Virus record (IMG/VR): IMGVR_UViG_3300025085_000182
Coordinates: 1-24,647 of that record
Origin: a virus
Reading direction: 5' to 3' (one strand)
Length of the DNA: 24,647 bases
A program made the translations under genes and the position numbers. Below are positions 5,857 to 14,381 of this stretch, in pieces (within the stretch, counting starts at the first letter, position 1; every line of letters begins with the position of its first letter). The notes beneath the pieces were generated by a model. It was not told the origin of the DNA. It saw only the letters and a program-made list of their open reading frames with translations, and ran no database searches.

Positions 5857-6315
5857 TTAAACACTAACCATATCACTAAAAGGATATTTTTTTAATAATG
5901 TATTGTAAGCATAAGTAACAATATCTGTATTTAAAAAATCATCTGATGTAATATCTAAAAGTTCCATGTCAGTCCAATCATTAATCTGTTCAGGTGTACC
6001 TGGATTTAGATTTCTTTCTTCTTCTGATAAATAAACATGATATATAATAGAAATGTACCATAATTTATTTCCATCAGACATTTTATGTTGTGTAAAACCA
6101 CATGAATTAATTACAAGATAAACATCCTCAAAACTGTTATCTTCATCTATAATCTGAATCCATCTTTTTTGTTCTTTTTCTATTACTGTCCCTCTTTGTT
6201 CATAATGAGGATCATCTTCTTTAACATCTTCAGGAACTTTCATTTGTACAATTTCTGTTTCTCCATCAGGATGCTCAATAGTTTTTGTAAATTTTATATC
6301 TCCTTGTAAAGCCAT
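5857..6315 (-). CDS. Fibre-associated hypothetical protein (152 aa)
   Basis: An acidic 152-aa protein following the S74 fibre gene after five bases. The N-terminus is beta-like (GDIKFTKTIEHPDGETEIVQ), the middle has LVINSCGFTQHKMSDGN and WYISIIYHVYL, and the end is helical. I do not recognise a family. Its place between two probable adhesin genes suggests a fibre chaperone, an attachment subunit or another tail accessory part. Nothing in the sequence confirms this. Confidence 0.55.
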   Translation of the reverse strand: MALQGDIKFTKTIEHPDGETEIVQMKVPEDVKEDDPHYEQRGTVIEKEQKRWIQIIDEDNSFEDVYLVINSCGFTQHKMSDGNKLWYISIIYHVYLSEEERNLNPGTPEQINDWTDMELLDITSDDFLNTDIVTYAYNTLLKKYPFSDMVSV

Positions 6316-6320
6316 TTTTA

Positions 6321-9128
6321 TTATTTTTTACAATTATTACACTTATTACTCAATTCTTTAACAGCTTCAATTAATAATCCAATAAGACCATTATAATCTA
6401 CTGCTTTAAAGCTATCTTCATTTTTAAGACTATCAACTTCTCTTACAAGTTCAGGCATTACTTTTTCTAGCTCTTGTGCTATAATACCACCTGATCTTTT
6501 ATCCTCTCTGTCTATCCAGTCAAATGTTACACCTCTTAACTTGTCTAACTTTTCTAATGGATTCTCAATTACCTTAACATTTTCTTTTAATCTTTCATCA
6601 GAAGGAGTAGTTGTAGAGTATGCAATCACATCTCCATCAAAATGACCATCCCCATTTGCTAAAAATCTAAATTCATTACTGTTGTTAATGAAAAAATCTA
6701 TTTGACTATTGTCAGTAAAACTAATGTAGTCTGTAGAATCTAATCCAATGTACTGGACTGCTCTAAGATCACTTGCAACCTTGTCTGCTGTAACTGAATC
6801 ATTTGCCAGTTTTGCTGTAGTTACATTAGCATCTAATATCTTAGCTGTAGTTATATTAGCATCAAGTATTTTTGCTGTAGTTACTGCATCATTTGCAATA
6901 GTTAATGCTGTTGCACCAGTAACATCACCAGTATGTGTTTGATTGTAAAGATTAGTAGTTCCTTGTGAAAGGTCATCTGAATCTGCTGCTGCTAACTTAG
7001 TATCAAAATTACTATTTGCTCTAGCTGTAGTGAAATAAAGATTTGAACTCCCCTCAGTTAAAACATCTGTTGTTGAGTTAGTTTCATCAATTAACTTAAT
7101 CCAGTTTCCTCCATGTGCAAAATATCCCTTTCCAGTTCCATGTACATGTGCAAACATACCATGATATGTAGATGCACTTGGTAATGCACCTTCTGTTGCA
7201 AACATGTTAGCATAGTAAATTTTACCAGTTGTAGTTATATCATAAGCACCTGCTGCTAAGTTACCTCCTAATGTAGGTGATGAATCTTCTGATACTGCAT
7301 TAATTGATACTGCTTGTACTCTTGCATCAGTAAAATAAAGATTTGTATTCTCAGTTATTGCTGAGGTGTTTAGAGTTATGTCTGCTGATCCATCAAATGC
7401 TACTCCTGATATGTTTCTTGCAGTTGCTAAAATTGTAGCTTCTGCTGCTAAGGTAGCTGTAGCTGCATTCCCAGTTGTTGAACCTGATGAACCACTTACA
7501 TTACCAGTTACATTACCAGTAACATTTCCAACTAAATTACCAGTAATATTTCCACTTGCTCCTATAGTTCCAACACTTATGTTTGGAGTTCCAGTCAAGT
7601 TTGCTGCTGTAGTAGCTGCAATACCTAATCCATCTACATAGGACTTTGTTATGTGTGCTTGTACTTCTGATTGGCTAGGTCCAGTATATGTAAATGCTCC
7701 ACTAGTGTTATCATAACTGAATGAACCATCACCTCCTGCATCAACAGCACTAAAGTCTGATAATCCAATTCCACTAGCAGTAGATGCAATTGTTAATGTA
7801 CCTCCTGCATCATTATATGTTAAACCAATTCCTGATCCTGCTGTTAATAATGTATTTACTTGATCATCTATTCTTTCATTTGTTAGATATTTATTTGTAG
7901 ATCCTTCAGGTAAATCATCTGTATTAACTTGATTTGCTCCAGTTCCAAAGTCAATTAAAGTATCATCAATAGAATCTGCTTTTATGCTAACAGCTCCACT
8001 TGCTACATCAAAGTGATTAGATGAGAAACTAGCTACACCCTTTGCACTTGTAGATGCATCATTACCTGCTATAGTTAGGTTTGGATATGTGCCTCCATTA
8101 GTCAATCCATTAGAACCAGTTATTGCAACAGTTTGGTCAGGAGCTGAATTTGTAATTGTAAAGTTTGGATAAGTACCTGATGCTGTTATTCCAGTTCCTC
8201 CAGTCAAGGCTACTGTTTGATCAGGTGCTGTGTTAGCTATTGTTAGAGTTCCTGCAGTATCATCATATGTACTAGAAATTCCAGTAGATGCTACTACTAA
8301 ACTACCTACTCTATCATCTACTCTCTCATCTGTGAAATATTTGTTTGATCCTTCACTTAAATCTGATGTTGATTTACTTGATAAATCTAAATTTGCTCCA
8401 GTCTGTAAGTTAACTCTTGCATCTGCTCTTGCATTTGTGAAATATTCATTTGTACCTTCTGTTATATTGCTTGTAGATAATGTTATATCAGCACTACCAT
8501 CAAAGGCAACACCTGAAATATTCCTAGCAGTAGCTAATTTTGTGGATGTACTGGAGTTTCCAGTTAATGCACCAGTAAAAGTTGTAGCTGCTACAGATGT
8601 TAATCCACTTATATTAGGATTTAATGAGATTGTTAATGCATTTCCAGTAGAATTAGTAGATATTTCATTTGAAGTTCCTACTACTGATAATACTTCTGTG
8701 TTTAAATCAATAGCTTGTTGCCCACCTGCATCACCTTGAAAGTCTAAATCTTGAACTCCTAGCTGAGAATCAACATATGCTTTAATAGATTGCTGAGTAG
8801 CTAAAGATGTAGCACTATTACTAGACATATTATCTTCATCCTTAAAGTCTGCTATTGTAATTGTACCATCTGAAAGTGATCCAAATGTCAAAGTACCTGA
8901 AATTGTTGAATTTCCAGTTATATTACCAGTCAAAGCTCCAACAAAGCTGTTTGCTGTTACAGTTCCAGTTGCTGTTAAATCTCCAGTATTATTTAAACTG
9001 ATTCCACTCTCAGTTCCTAACCCATCAGATAGAACTTGTAATGTTGAAGTCAATCCATCATTATCTCCAACCTTTATTAGAGAATCATAACTGGATGCTA
9101 TTGATATTCCTGTTAAACTACTTGCCAT
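6321..9128 (-). CDS. Tail fibre/spike with C-terminal peptidase S74 chaperone domain
   Basis: A 935-aa fibre. Most of it is Ala/Thr/Ser/Gly/Asn-rich repeats typical of trimeric beta-helical fibres, including two copies of ATARNISGVAFDGSADITL, TAPDQTVALTGGTGI-type repeats, GNVTGNVTGNVSG and TTAKILDAN repeats. The last 93 residues (843-935) are the intramolecular chaperone domain: SDERLKENV gives the Ser843/Lys848 dyad that self-cleaves after trimer folding, and GGIIAQELEKVMPELV is the other conserved block. The chaperone is expected to detach after assembly. The C-terminus adds CNNCKK, an unusual CxxC ending. The product probably recognises a host surface glycan or protein. The following 152-aa gene starts five bases downstream. 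Confidence 0.88.
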   Translation of the reverse strand: MASSLTGISIASSYDSLIKVGDNDGLTSTLQVLSDGLGTESGISLNNTGDLTATGTVTANSFVGALTGNITGNSTISGTLTFGSLSDGTITIADFKDEDNMSSNSATSLATQQSIKAYVDSQLGVQDLDFQGDAGGQQAIDLNTEVLSVVGTSNEISTNSTGNALTISLNPNISGLTSVAATTFTGALTGNSSTSTKLATARNISGVAFDGSADITLSTSNITEGTNEYFTNARADARVNLQTGANLDLSSKSTSDLSEGSNKYFTDERVDDRVGSLVVASTGISSTYDDTAGTLTIANTAPDQTVALTGGTGITASGTYPNFTITNSAPDQTVAITGSNGLTNGGTYPNLTIAGNDASTSAKGVASFSSNHFDVASGAVSIKADSIDDTLIDFGTGANQVNTDDLPEGSTNKYLTNERIDDQVNTLLTAGSGIGLTYNDAGGTLTIASTASGIGLSDFSAVDAGGDGSFSYDNTSGAFTYTGPSQSEVQAHITKSYVDGLGIAATTAANLTGTPNISVGTIGASGNITGNLVGNVTGNVTGNVSGSSGSTTGNAATATLAAEATILATARNISGVAFDGSADITLNTSAITENTNLYFTDARVQAVSINAVSEDSSPTLGGNLAAGAYDITTTGKIYYANMFATEGALPSASTYHGMFAHVHGTGKGYFAHGGNWIKLIDETNSTTDVLTEGSSNLYFTTARANSNFDTKLAAADSDDLSQGTTNLYNQTHTGDVTGATALTIANDAVTTAKILDANITTAKILDANVTTAKLANDSVTADKVASDLRAVQYIGLDSTDYISFTDNSQIDFFINNSNEFRFLANGDGHFDGDVIAYSTTTPSDERLKENVKVIENPLEKLDKLRGVTFDWIDREDKRSGGIIAQELEKVMPELVREVDSLKNEDSFKAVDYNGLIGLLIEAVKELSNKCNNCKK
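6811..6890. repeat. 30-bp tandem repeats in fibre gene
   Basis: Two full imperfect 30-bp units (6811-6840, 6841-6870) and a partial third (6871-6890) built on TTTGCTGTAGTTACATTAGC. They encode TTAKILDANI, TTAKILDANV and the start of the next copy. Confidence 0.8.
7498..7557. repeat. 12-bp tandem repeats in fibre gene
   Basis: Five imperfect 12-bp units related to ACATTACCAGTT, encoding Gly-Asn-Val-Thr-like tetrapeptides (GNITGNLVGNVTGNVTG). Copy-number change here would stay in frame and change fibre length. Confidence 0.8.
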
Positions 9129-9207
9129 TTTTTCTTATTTTTAATTTTTTATTTATATATCTCATTAACTTTATAATGTTTTTTTGCTTAGGTTTATATA
9201 TTTTCAT
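9118..9207 (-). CDS. Possible 29-aa Lys-rich peptide
   Basis: The short open frame MKIYKPKQKNIIKLMRYINK... ends in TAG at 9120-9118, 11 bases inside the fibre gene, and starts nine bases after the connector gene. It fills the whole gap and stays open despite high A/T content, but Lys/Ile/Asn codons are expected by chance in such DNA. It may be a leader coupled to the fibre gene or only spacer. Confidence 0.3.
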   Translation of the reverse strand: MKIYKPKQKNIIKLMRYINKKLKIRKNGK

Positions 9208-9216
9208 ATCTAACTT

Positions 9217-9726
9217 TTATAATACCCAACCTTGAAAAGTTGGCTCATCTCTATCAGGATATATATCATCATTTGTGTTAGATGTATATTCAGGATATGA
9301 AGTCTGATTGAAATCCATATAAGAAATAAACCTCCTTGTGTAATACTCTGCCATAGTTCTCTCCTTTTCAACTAAGAAATCTATTTCATTTTTACTAACT
9401 GTTTCTGCATTTTCAGATACATGTTTAAATATTCCACCATTCTTGATTTGATAAGCACCAAATGGCAGGAAATCAACCATTGCATAATGAATAAGCATAG
9501 GCTGAACATAATCTATTAATAATGTTTCATAAACAGTATTAGCAATAGAGTCAGTATTTATTAATTCTGCTATTTTATTGTATAGATCAGTACCTAAATA
9601 ATGCTGAATATGTATCTCTTGTGCTATAGAGATAAAATGCATTAGCTTATCTGCTTGTACATTGCCATCTATTATAGTATTTTGTACTAAATCATTTCTA
9701 TTTATAAATAATACTGTTGCTGCCAT
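9217..9726 (-). CDS. DUF6712-like head-tail connector/completion protein
   Basis: A 169-aa mainly helical protein. The start (VLFINRNDLVQNTIIDGNV) and the IHIQHYLGTDLYNKIAEL and YVQPMLIHYAMVDFLPFGAY blocks match what I recall of DUF6712, a family of Bacteroidota phages placed next to the portal and comparable in role to gp6-type connectors. It would bind the portal ring and close the head or join it to the tail. It begins one base after the portal stop, which supports this. The family name is from memory of the pattern; the connector role is inferred. Confidence 0.65.
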   Translation of the reverse strand: MAATVLFINRNDLVQNTIIDGNVQADKLMHFISIAQEIHIQHYLGTDLYNKIAELINTDSIANTVYETLLIDYVQPMLIHYAMVDFLPFGAYQIKNGGIFKHVSENAETVSKNEIDFLVEKERTMAEYYTRRFISYMDFNQTSYPEYTSNTNDDIYPDRDEPTFQGWVL

Positions 9727-9727
9727 C

Positions 9728-11542
9728 TTATTTTGGTGTTGTAAAGTTTTTAGGTTCTAGGAATCCTCTGTTTTCCATATCTCTAGGTCTTGTTGCTACC
9801 TTTTTATCATTAGTTTCAATATCAACTCCTTTTCTTTTTGCTTCACTTACAGAGCTATTTCTATCATTTTTTAATCCACTACTAGGTAAAAACTCTCCTT
9901 GTTCATTTCTCTTTCTAAAATATACTTTTCTTGTCCAGTAATGTTTACATGATCCACCACCTTTGTAAAACCAAATTGAATAAGTATCAGAATTTCCTTT
10001 TGGTCCCCACCCCTCATTTACTTTCTTCTTAGACATTGCCTCAATATCTTCTTTTCTATAGACTTTTTTAGCTGCTACCATTTTTCTACAAAACTCCCTA
10101 GAGCTTTTACCTGCTTGTAAAGGTGCATAAGAATATCTTACTTTAAACATTCCTTTATCTTGTTCACTTTTGCTGTCAGGATTTGCTGAACCAGTAGATG
10201 CTAACTTTAACATTTCATTTTGCTTGTCATCTAAGTCATAATTAACTGGCTCATCAGATATTAAATCCCAGTTTTCTAAATCTTCATCCTCTCCTAAAGC
10301 TATTAACTCATCTGCCACAGCATTACTTGGATGATTATCTGTTCTTGTTATCTTTTCCTCTTTCTTTAAACTTAACTTTTGTCCAGTTTCTTCTTCTCTT
10401 GTTTCCTGATCTGTAACATTTGTTAAATCTGTAAACTCTAAAGGCTGTAATGTCTTGAAATATAGCTTTAATGATATGTTGTTAAATGCTAATATCTTAT
10501 CAAATGCATCAATCATTATATTTTGAAAAGGTCTTATTACCATATTATCCATAAGTATAGATGCTTTCTCCATTTCATCAGCATTGTTTCCAAGACCAGT
10601 AGCATTTTTAATACCTAAAAGCATTGGTGATACAACTCTATGAGCTACTAATATCTTTTCTTGTGATTCAGTACTTAAAAATTGATACTGATTATGTGCA
10701 TCAGATAATTGTATTGGTTCTATACTAGCTTGAGATTCAGTATTATCATTAAATGATAGTATAAATCTTCCTGCATTAGTTGATCCAGTAAACTTATCTG
10801 CTATTTTTCTTTCAATTATTGATCTTTCTTCTTCATTTGGTATTCCATTATTCATATTTATAATCATTGAAGGACTTAATCCATTCTTAATATTATTCAT
10901 GTGAAAGTTAGATACCTCTCCTTCAAGTTCTGCATACTGTAATCCACCAGTATATGCAGGAGGACTGTAGTAATAATATCCTGCTTTATATGGTTTGATA
11001 AACAATATCTCTATATTTTCTTTAGATGTACCAAATGCAGGTATTCTTTTAAGCTCATCAGAGGACTTGTACTTGCTCCAATCAGGAGAATAGTAATATC
11101 CTTCAATTTGTCCTTTATCTGAGCTAATTTCAGCTCTTAGTGTTTCTACTGGTATGTGTTCTATCTGAACTATTTGCTTTCTTCCCTTACCATAGATAAC
11201 TTGTATTGCAGCACCACCCATTAAGTAGTAATCATATATAACTTTCTTGACTACATCCTTCTTCATTAAGCTAATCATCTGTGCATACTGGTCAGGTTTA
11301 CTTGCACTATCTGTAGCATCTAGTCCTCTACCATATATCATCTCTGATATTCCATTAATACATGCATGGTTTGTTGGAGATGCCATGAAGGTGTCAATTA
11401 GGTATTGATAGAAGTTGTTATCCTCTCCATACATTACAAAATCCTTTCTAGGATCTTCTATAACTTTTGGAGAAACATAACTAGCTAAATCTACTACTCT
11501 TATATCTCCTTCAAATTTTGGTTTTCTGTGTTGTCTACTCAT
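9728..11542 (-). CDS. Portal protein with C-terminal extension
   Basis: A 604-aa protein whose N-terminal ~400 residues read as a portal: DFVMYGEDNNFYQYLIDTF, then TNHACINGISEMIYGRGL, a tyrosine-rich wing, and the stem/crown region with IIERKIADKFTGSTNAGRF and ILVAHRVVSPMLLGIKNATG (the helix that lines the channel in this group). It forms the dodecameric ring for DNA passage. After ~residue 460 comes an extra ~140-residue domain (FKVRYSYAPLQAG, REFCRKMVAAKKVYRKEDI, GGGSCKHYWTRKVYFRKR) that I associate with structural proteins of related phages. It is basic and Cys/His-containing, possibly binding DNA or zinc. Portal is the firm part; the tail domain is unknown. Confidence 0.85.
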   Translation of the reverse strand: MSRQHRKPKFEGDIRVVDLASYVSPKVIEDPRKDFVMYGEDNNFYQYLIDTFMASPTNHACINGISEMIYGRGLDATDSASKPDQYAQMISLMKKDVVKKVIYDYYLMGGAAIQVIYGKGRKQIVQIEHIPVETLRAEISSDKGQIEGYYYSPDWSKYKSSDELKRIPAFGTSKENIEILFIKPYKAGYYYYSPPAYTGGLQYAELEGEVSNFHMNNIKNGLSPSMIINMNNGIPNEEERSIIERKIADKFTGSTNAGRFILSFNDNTESQASIEPIQLSDAHNQYQFLSTESQEKILVAHRVVSPMLLGIKNATGLGNNADEMEKASILMDNMVIRPFQNIMIDAFDKILAFNNISLKLYFKTLQPLEFTDLTNVTDQETREEETGQKLSLKKEEKITRTDNHPSNAVADELIALGEDEDLENWDLISDEPVNYDLDDKQNEMLKLASTGSANPDSKSEQDKGMFKVRYSYAPLQAGKSSREFCRKMVAAKKVYRKEDIEAMSKKKVNEGWGPKGNSDTYSIWFYKGGGSCKHYWTRKVYFRKRNEQGEFLPSSGLKNDRNSSVSEAKRKGVDIETNDKKVATRPRDMENRGFLEPKNFTTPK

Positions 11543-11544
11543 AA

Positions 11545-12048
11545 TTATCCATTATATACTTTGTAGGTGTTATCACCTTGTGTGCTTACTTTGTATAATC
11601 CTTTAATTGGATCATAATATTCTGATGCTCTTTGTGAAATAGTCTGATTAGTACAAAAAATTCTGTCTTTATATATTGTCTGCTCTACTGCCTCTCTAGG
11701 ATTTTGCCATTGGCTTGTTGCTAAGTTCCATTGTTCTTGTGCATTTCCCCATGTTGATCCTATTGCTGTTAATGCCTCATCCCAATTAACAGTAATATTA
11801 TTCCATAATTCAAATACTGTGTCCCAGTTTGATCCTAATGATGTTAATTCTAATTCATAGTACTTTCCTTCCTCTAAATTTAATGCAACATTAATAGATG
11901 AAAACCCACCTGACTTACCTAAAGGAACTGGATTTGTTTGTACTATATTGGTTTCTTCATCCCTTATAGTTAAAGTTCCTGATAAAACAGAAAATCTTGG
12001 AATAAACTGAAAAGTTTGTGCTGATGTTGCAGTACTTAGAATTATCAT
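11545..12048 (-). CDS. Virion structural protein with Trp-rich repeat (167 aa)
   Basis: A 167-aa protein between the terminator at 12115 and the portal gene. The N-terminal half looks beta-rich (FQFIPRFSVLSGTLTIRD, GKYYELELTS). Residues ~74-115 carry a repeated pattern of Trp every 7-12 residues (NWDTVFELWNNITVNWDEAL, TWGNAQEQWN, SQWQNP), suggesting a regular helical or rod-like stack. The C-terminus includes TIYKDRIFCTN and YDPIKGLYKV. I do not know the family; its position beside the portal suggests a head decoration, neck or tail-terminator part. The two-base spacing to the portal suggests coupled translation. Confidence 0.6.
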   Translation of the reverse strand: MIILSTATSAQTFQFIPRFSVLSGTLTIRDEETNIVQTNPVPLGKSGGFSSINVALNLEEGKYYELELTSLGSNWDTVFELWNNITVNWDEALTAIGSTWGNAQEQWNLATSQWQNPREAVEQTIYKDRIFCTNQTISQRASEYYDPIKGLYKVSTQGDNTYKVYNG

Positions 12049-12099
12049 ACCTATATAATGCTATTTATTTATTTTTTTATAAAGTGTAAGATTATTTCT

Positions 12100-12130
12100 A
12101 AAAAAAAAGGAGAACCTAAGTTCCCCCTTT
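12100..12130 (-). terminator. Strong intrinsic terminator after tail-tube-like gene
   Basis: On the minus strand GGGGAAC (12126-12120), loop TTAG, GTTCTCC (12115-12109) gives a 7-bp stem with one G-U wobble, AAA/TTT flanks and a run of nine Ts (12108-12100). It would end transcripts carrying the capsid and tail-tube genes and lower expression of the portal and following genes. Confidence 0.8.
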
Positions 12131-12153
12131 AATTAGAAAAAAACACTTAACTA

Positions 12154-12693
12154 TTATGATGTAGGAAAAGTACTAATTTGTGAATTACCAGTTGCAGCAG
12201 TTGTAACTAATGAAGGTGTTACAAATGATGGTGGTGCTTTCTCTATTGCTTCAAAAGTTAAATTGAATCCATTAAAATCACCCATTGCAGCTCCTACAGT
12301 AAAATTACCTGTATTTAGTGTACATCCATTCACCTGACCAACCATTAAATAATTGTCATCATTGTCTTGAACCACAATGTGTGGTCTACCAACTGCTAAC
12401 AATTTAATTTCTTCACTTGTTGCTCTATCATAATATTGTAGTTGTAGTGTTAATGTTTCAGTATAGAAAGTAGTTCCATTCTCAGTAGAACTTGTAACAG
12501 TAGTATCTAAGTTTGATGCTCCTCTTACATCATACTCATACATATCAGGTGAAGATGCTCCAAAAGCAGTTATTAATCCTGCTGATTCAGTTATTGCTCC
12601 TAATGCACCAAAATTTGCAAAGAACACCTTTTTAATTCCTCCTGATTTATTTCTACAAGGTACTATCCTTCCAGTAGTTAAATTACAACTCAT
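12154..12693 (-). CDS. Probable major tail (tube) protein
   Basis: A 179-aa, beta-rich protein just after the major capsid gene: NKSGGIKKVFFANFGALGAI, then GTTFYTETLTLQLQYYDRAT, RPHIVVQDNDDNYLMVGQVN and FNLTFEAIEKAPPSF. The size, the long alternating strands and a C-terminal Thr/Ser tail fit tail-tube proteins, and a terminator follows as expected for an abundant product. The closing TFEAIEKAPPSF is the kind of strand that ends tube domains. Placement directly beside the capsid gene with no connector genes between is unusual, so a head decoration protein is the main alternative. Confidence 0.6.
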   Translation of the reverse strand: MSCNLTTGRIVPCRNKSGGIKKVFFANFGALGAITESAGLITAFGASSPDMYEYDVRGASNLDTTVTSSTENGTTFYTETLTLQLQYYDRATSEEIKLLAVGRPHIVVQDNDDNYLMVGQVNGCTLNTGNFTVGAAMGDFNGFNLTFEAIEKAPPSFVTPSLVTTAATGNSQISTFPTS

Positions 12694-12718
12694 ATTATTT
12701 TATTTTTTTTGTAAGTAT

Positions 12719-12740
12719 TAGGAGGCTTTTACACCTCCTA
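12719..12740. other. Perfect 7-bp hairpin downstream of capsid gene
   Basis: TAGGAGG (12719-12725) and CCTCCTA (12734-12740) form a perfect 7-bp stem with an 8-base loop. No T-run follows on the minus strand, so it is a weak or non-canonical terminator, an RNA-processing or stabilising hairpin, or a site that occludes the next start. Confidence 0.6.
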
Positions 12741-12764
12741 TTTACTTGGATTATTAACTTAAGA

Positions 12765-12779
12765 TACTGATTATCAGTA
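12765..12779. promoter_or_regulatory. Dyad-symmetric site downstream of capsid gene
   Basis: TACTGAT-T-ATCAGTA is a perfect 7+1+7 dyad in the 102-base gap between the capsid and tail-tube-like genes. The symmetry suits a dimeric DNA-binding protein, but on RNA it could only form a tight, poor hairpin. Its function is unproven. Confidence 0.4.
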
Positions 12780-12795
12780 AATTAAAATTTAGCAA

Positions 12796-13719
12796 TTATG
12801 CTTGGTAAAGAACTATTTCAGATCCTAAACCATACTGGATTCCATATGCAAATCTTGCAACAAATCTAGCATTTCTATCTCCTAATGTATCAGCAGTATC
12901 AATTACCCTGATTTCATTTAAATCACTTAAAACTGAAGTCCCAAAATAAAGATTAGAAGTTTGTGCTAATGCCATTGTGTTTGTAGACATACCATTTGCC
13001 ATGAATACTGGAACTCCATCAAAAGTTAATGCTTGGTTATTATACCACATTTGACCTTTGTTTTCATATCCACCACCAAAACCTAAGGCAAGACCACCTA
13101 AAGCTCTAATATAGTTCTTCATTACATCTTTAGAAACATATAACTTAAGATCTTCCTTTCCATAGATTGTGTTAGGACATAGATCTAAAGTAGCTCCCAT
13201 TTTTGCTACAACATTTGCAGCAGTAATAGCAGCAGGATTAGCTACATCAATAATATCTGCATCAGCAGCCCATAATGTTTCATATCCATCTATCTCTCCT
13301 GCATTTGCATTTGTCCCAGTCCATATATTTGTTTCCACACTTGCAGCAATTTGGTCTGCAAAGTTAGCAATGATAAAGTCTGAAAAAGAAGAAGGCATAT
13401 TAGTGAATGCACTAACTCCTAATTCTGCTGATTCCCATGAATCTACAAATTGTTTAGTACAAAACTTAGTGTTTACTTGAAACTCCTCAGTTTGTAATAC
13501 TCTTTCTGTAATTGCTACAGTTCCTTGATCATCAAAATCACATGTTGAATTTTTAATAAGACCTGATGTAGCTACCTTTTGTATAACACTCTTGTGTTGT
13601 ACATTTGGCATAACAGTTACACCACCATTCTCTAGTGTAGTTCCTGAAAGTAATGCACTGGCTATATATTTTTTTGCGCTAGCACCACTATAGCTTGTTG
13701 TTATTGTTGGTTTACTCAT
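12796..13719 (-). CDS. Major capsid protein (HK97-like fold)
   Basis: A 307-aa protein following a scaffold-like and a protease gene. Features of HK97-type capsid proteins are visible: a short N-terminal arm, the E-loop region (AITERVLQTEEFQVNTKFCT), a long alpha helix (FSDFIIANFADQIAASVETN), the P-domain end, and a closing strand set near ARFVARFAYGIQYGLGSEIV. AALGGLALGFGGG-like and FDGVPVFMANGMS segments belong to the A-domain. It makes the icosahedral shell. The gene is preceded by 24 bases without promoter and followed by a 102-base gap with hairpins, the largest gap in the structural region apart from the terminator gap. Confidence 0.82.
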   Translation of the reverse strand: MSKPTITTSYSGASAKKYIASALLSGTTLENGGVTVMPNVQHKSVIQKVATSGLIKNSTCDFDDQGTVAITERVLQTEEFQVNTKFCTKQFVDSWESAELGVSAFTNMPSSFSDFIIANFADQIAASVETNIWTGTNANAGEIDGYETLWAADADIIDVANPAAITAANVVAKMGATLDLCPNTIYGKEDLKLYVSKDVMKNYIRALGGLALGFGGGYENKGQMWYNNQALTFDGVPVFMANGMSTNTMALAQTSNLYFGTSVLSDLNEIRVIDTADTLGDRNARFVARFAYGIQYGLGSEIVLYQA

Positions 13720-13743
13720 TTTTTTTGAATTTTAAAATTTATA

Positions 13744-14340
13744 TTATTTACTTAATTTTTTGATAATTCTATCAAGACTTGTTTCAACTCTATTTGATGA
13801 GATTTGAAATTCCATCTCTTTAGATTTTGACTCAGGACTATGTGTTATTGGCTGTGCTGCAGGTTCTGCTGACAATTCAGTTTCTAACTTTTCAATTTCC
13901 TCTTTTTGAGATCCTAAAACTTCAGATAGATTTGTTTTCATTTCCTCTACCATTGATTTTAGTTCATTGAATTCTTCTTTTGATGGATAATCTGTAGCTA
14001 AATCTTCAGCCTTAACATCTTCTTTAGATGTTTCAACTTCTTCTTCAACTTCTTCTGTAGCTTCAGAGATACTGTCAATTAGACCTTCTTCTTTAACTAC
14101 AACTGATCTTCCATCTTCTAAAGTATATTCACCTATTGGCATTGGAACTCTATCATCTTCTGTGACAATAAAGACTTCCTTACCACCTTCAAATGATTCT
14201 GCCTCTATAACAGTACCATTTTCTAGATTCATAGTAGCTAGTGTAACTTCTTCAGCTTTCACTTCTACTTCTTTTACTTCTTTTGACAACTCCATGCCTA
14301 AGATGTTTTTGATTTTACTAATTGTATCAGTTGCTTTCAT
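13744..14340 (-). CDS. Putative capsid scaffolding protein
   Basis: A 198-aa strongly acidic protein. The middle has a beta-like module (NGTVIEAESFEGGKEVFIV, IGEYTLEDGRSVVVKEEG), followed by Glu-rich low complexity (ISEATEEVEEEVETSKEDV) and a coiled coil (EEFNELKSMVEEMKTNLSEV, QKEEIEKLETEL), with a basic C-terminal end (RVETSLDRIIKKLSK). An acidic coiled coil with a basic C-terminal tail placed directly before the capsid gene is the usual scaffold layout: the tail binds capsid subunits and the rest is removed by the prohead protease. I see no alternative function. Confidence 0.75.
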   Translation of the reverse strand: MKATDTISKIKNILGMELSKEVKEVEVKAEEVTLATMNLENGTVIEAESFEGGKEVFIVTEDDRVPMPIGEYTLEDGRSVVVKEEGLIDSISEATEEVEEEVETSKEDVKAEDLATDYPSKEEFNELKSMVEEMKTNLSEVLGSQKEEIEKLETELSAEPAAQPITHSPESKSKEMEFQISSNRVETSLDRIIKKLSK

Positions 14341-14381
14341 GACTATATAATTATATTGATTTAAAAATTTATATTTTTGGT

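Noticed and set aside
8230-8739. Long plus-strand open frames inside the fibre, capsid and tape-measure genes
   Set aside because: They are antisense to strongly supported minus-strand genes, have low-complexity composition mirrored from Ala/Thr-rich coding DNA, and no neighbours on that strand.
12719-12740. AGGAGG as a Shine-Dalgarno site
   Set aside because: It is about 30 bases from the next start, is sequestered in a perfect hairpin, and no other gene here uses such a site.
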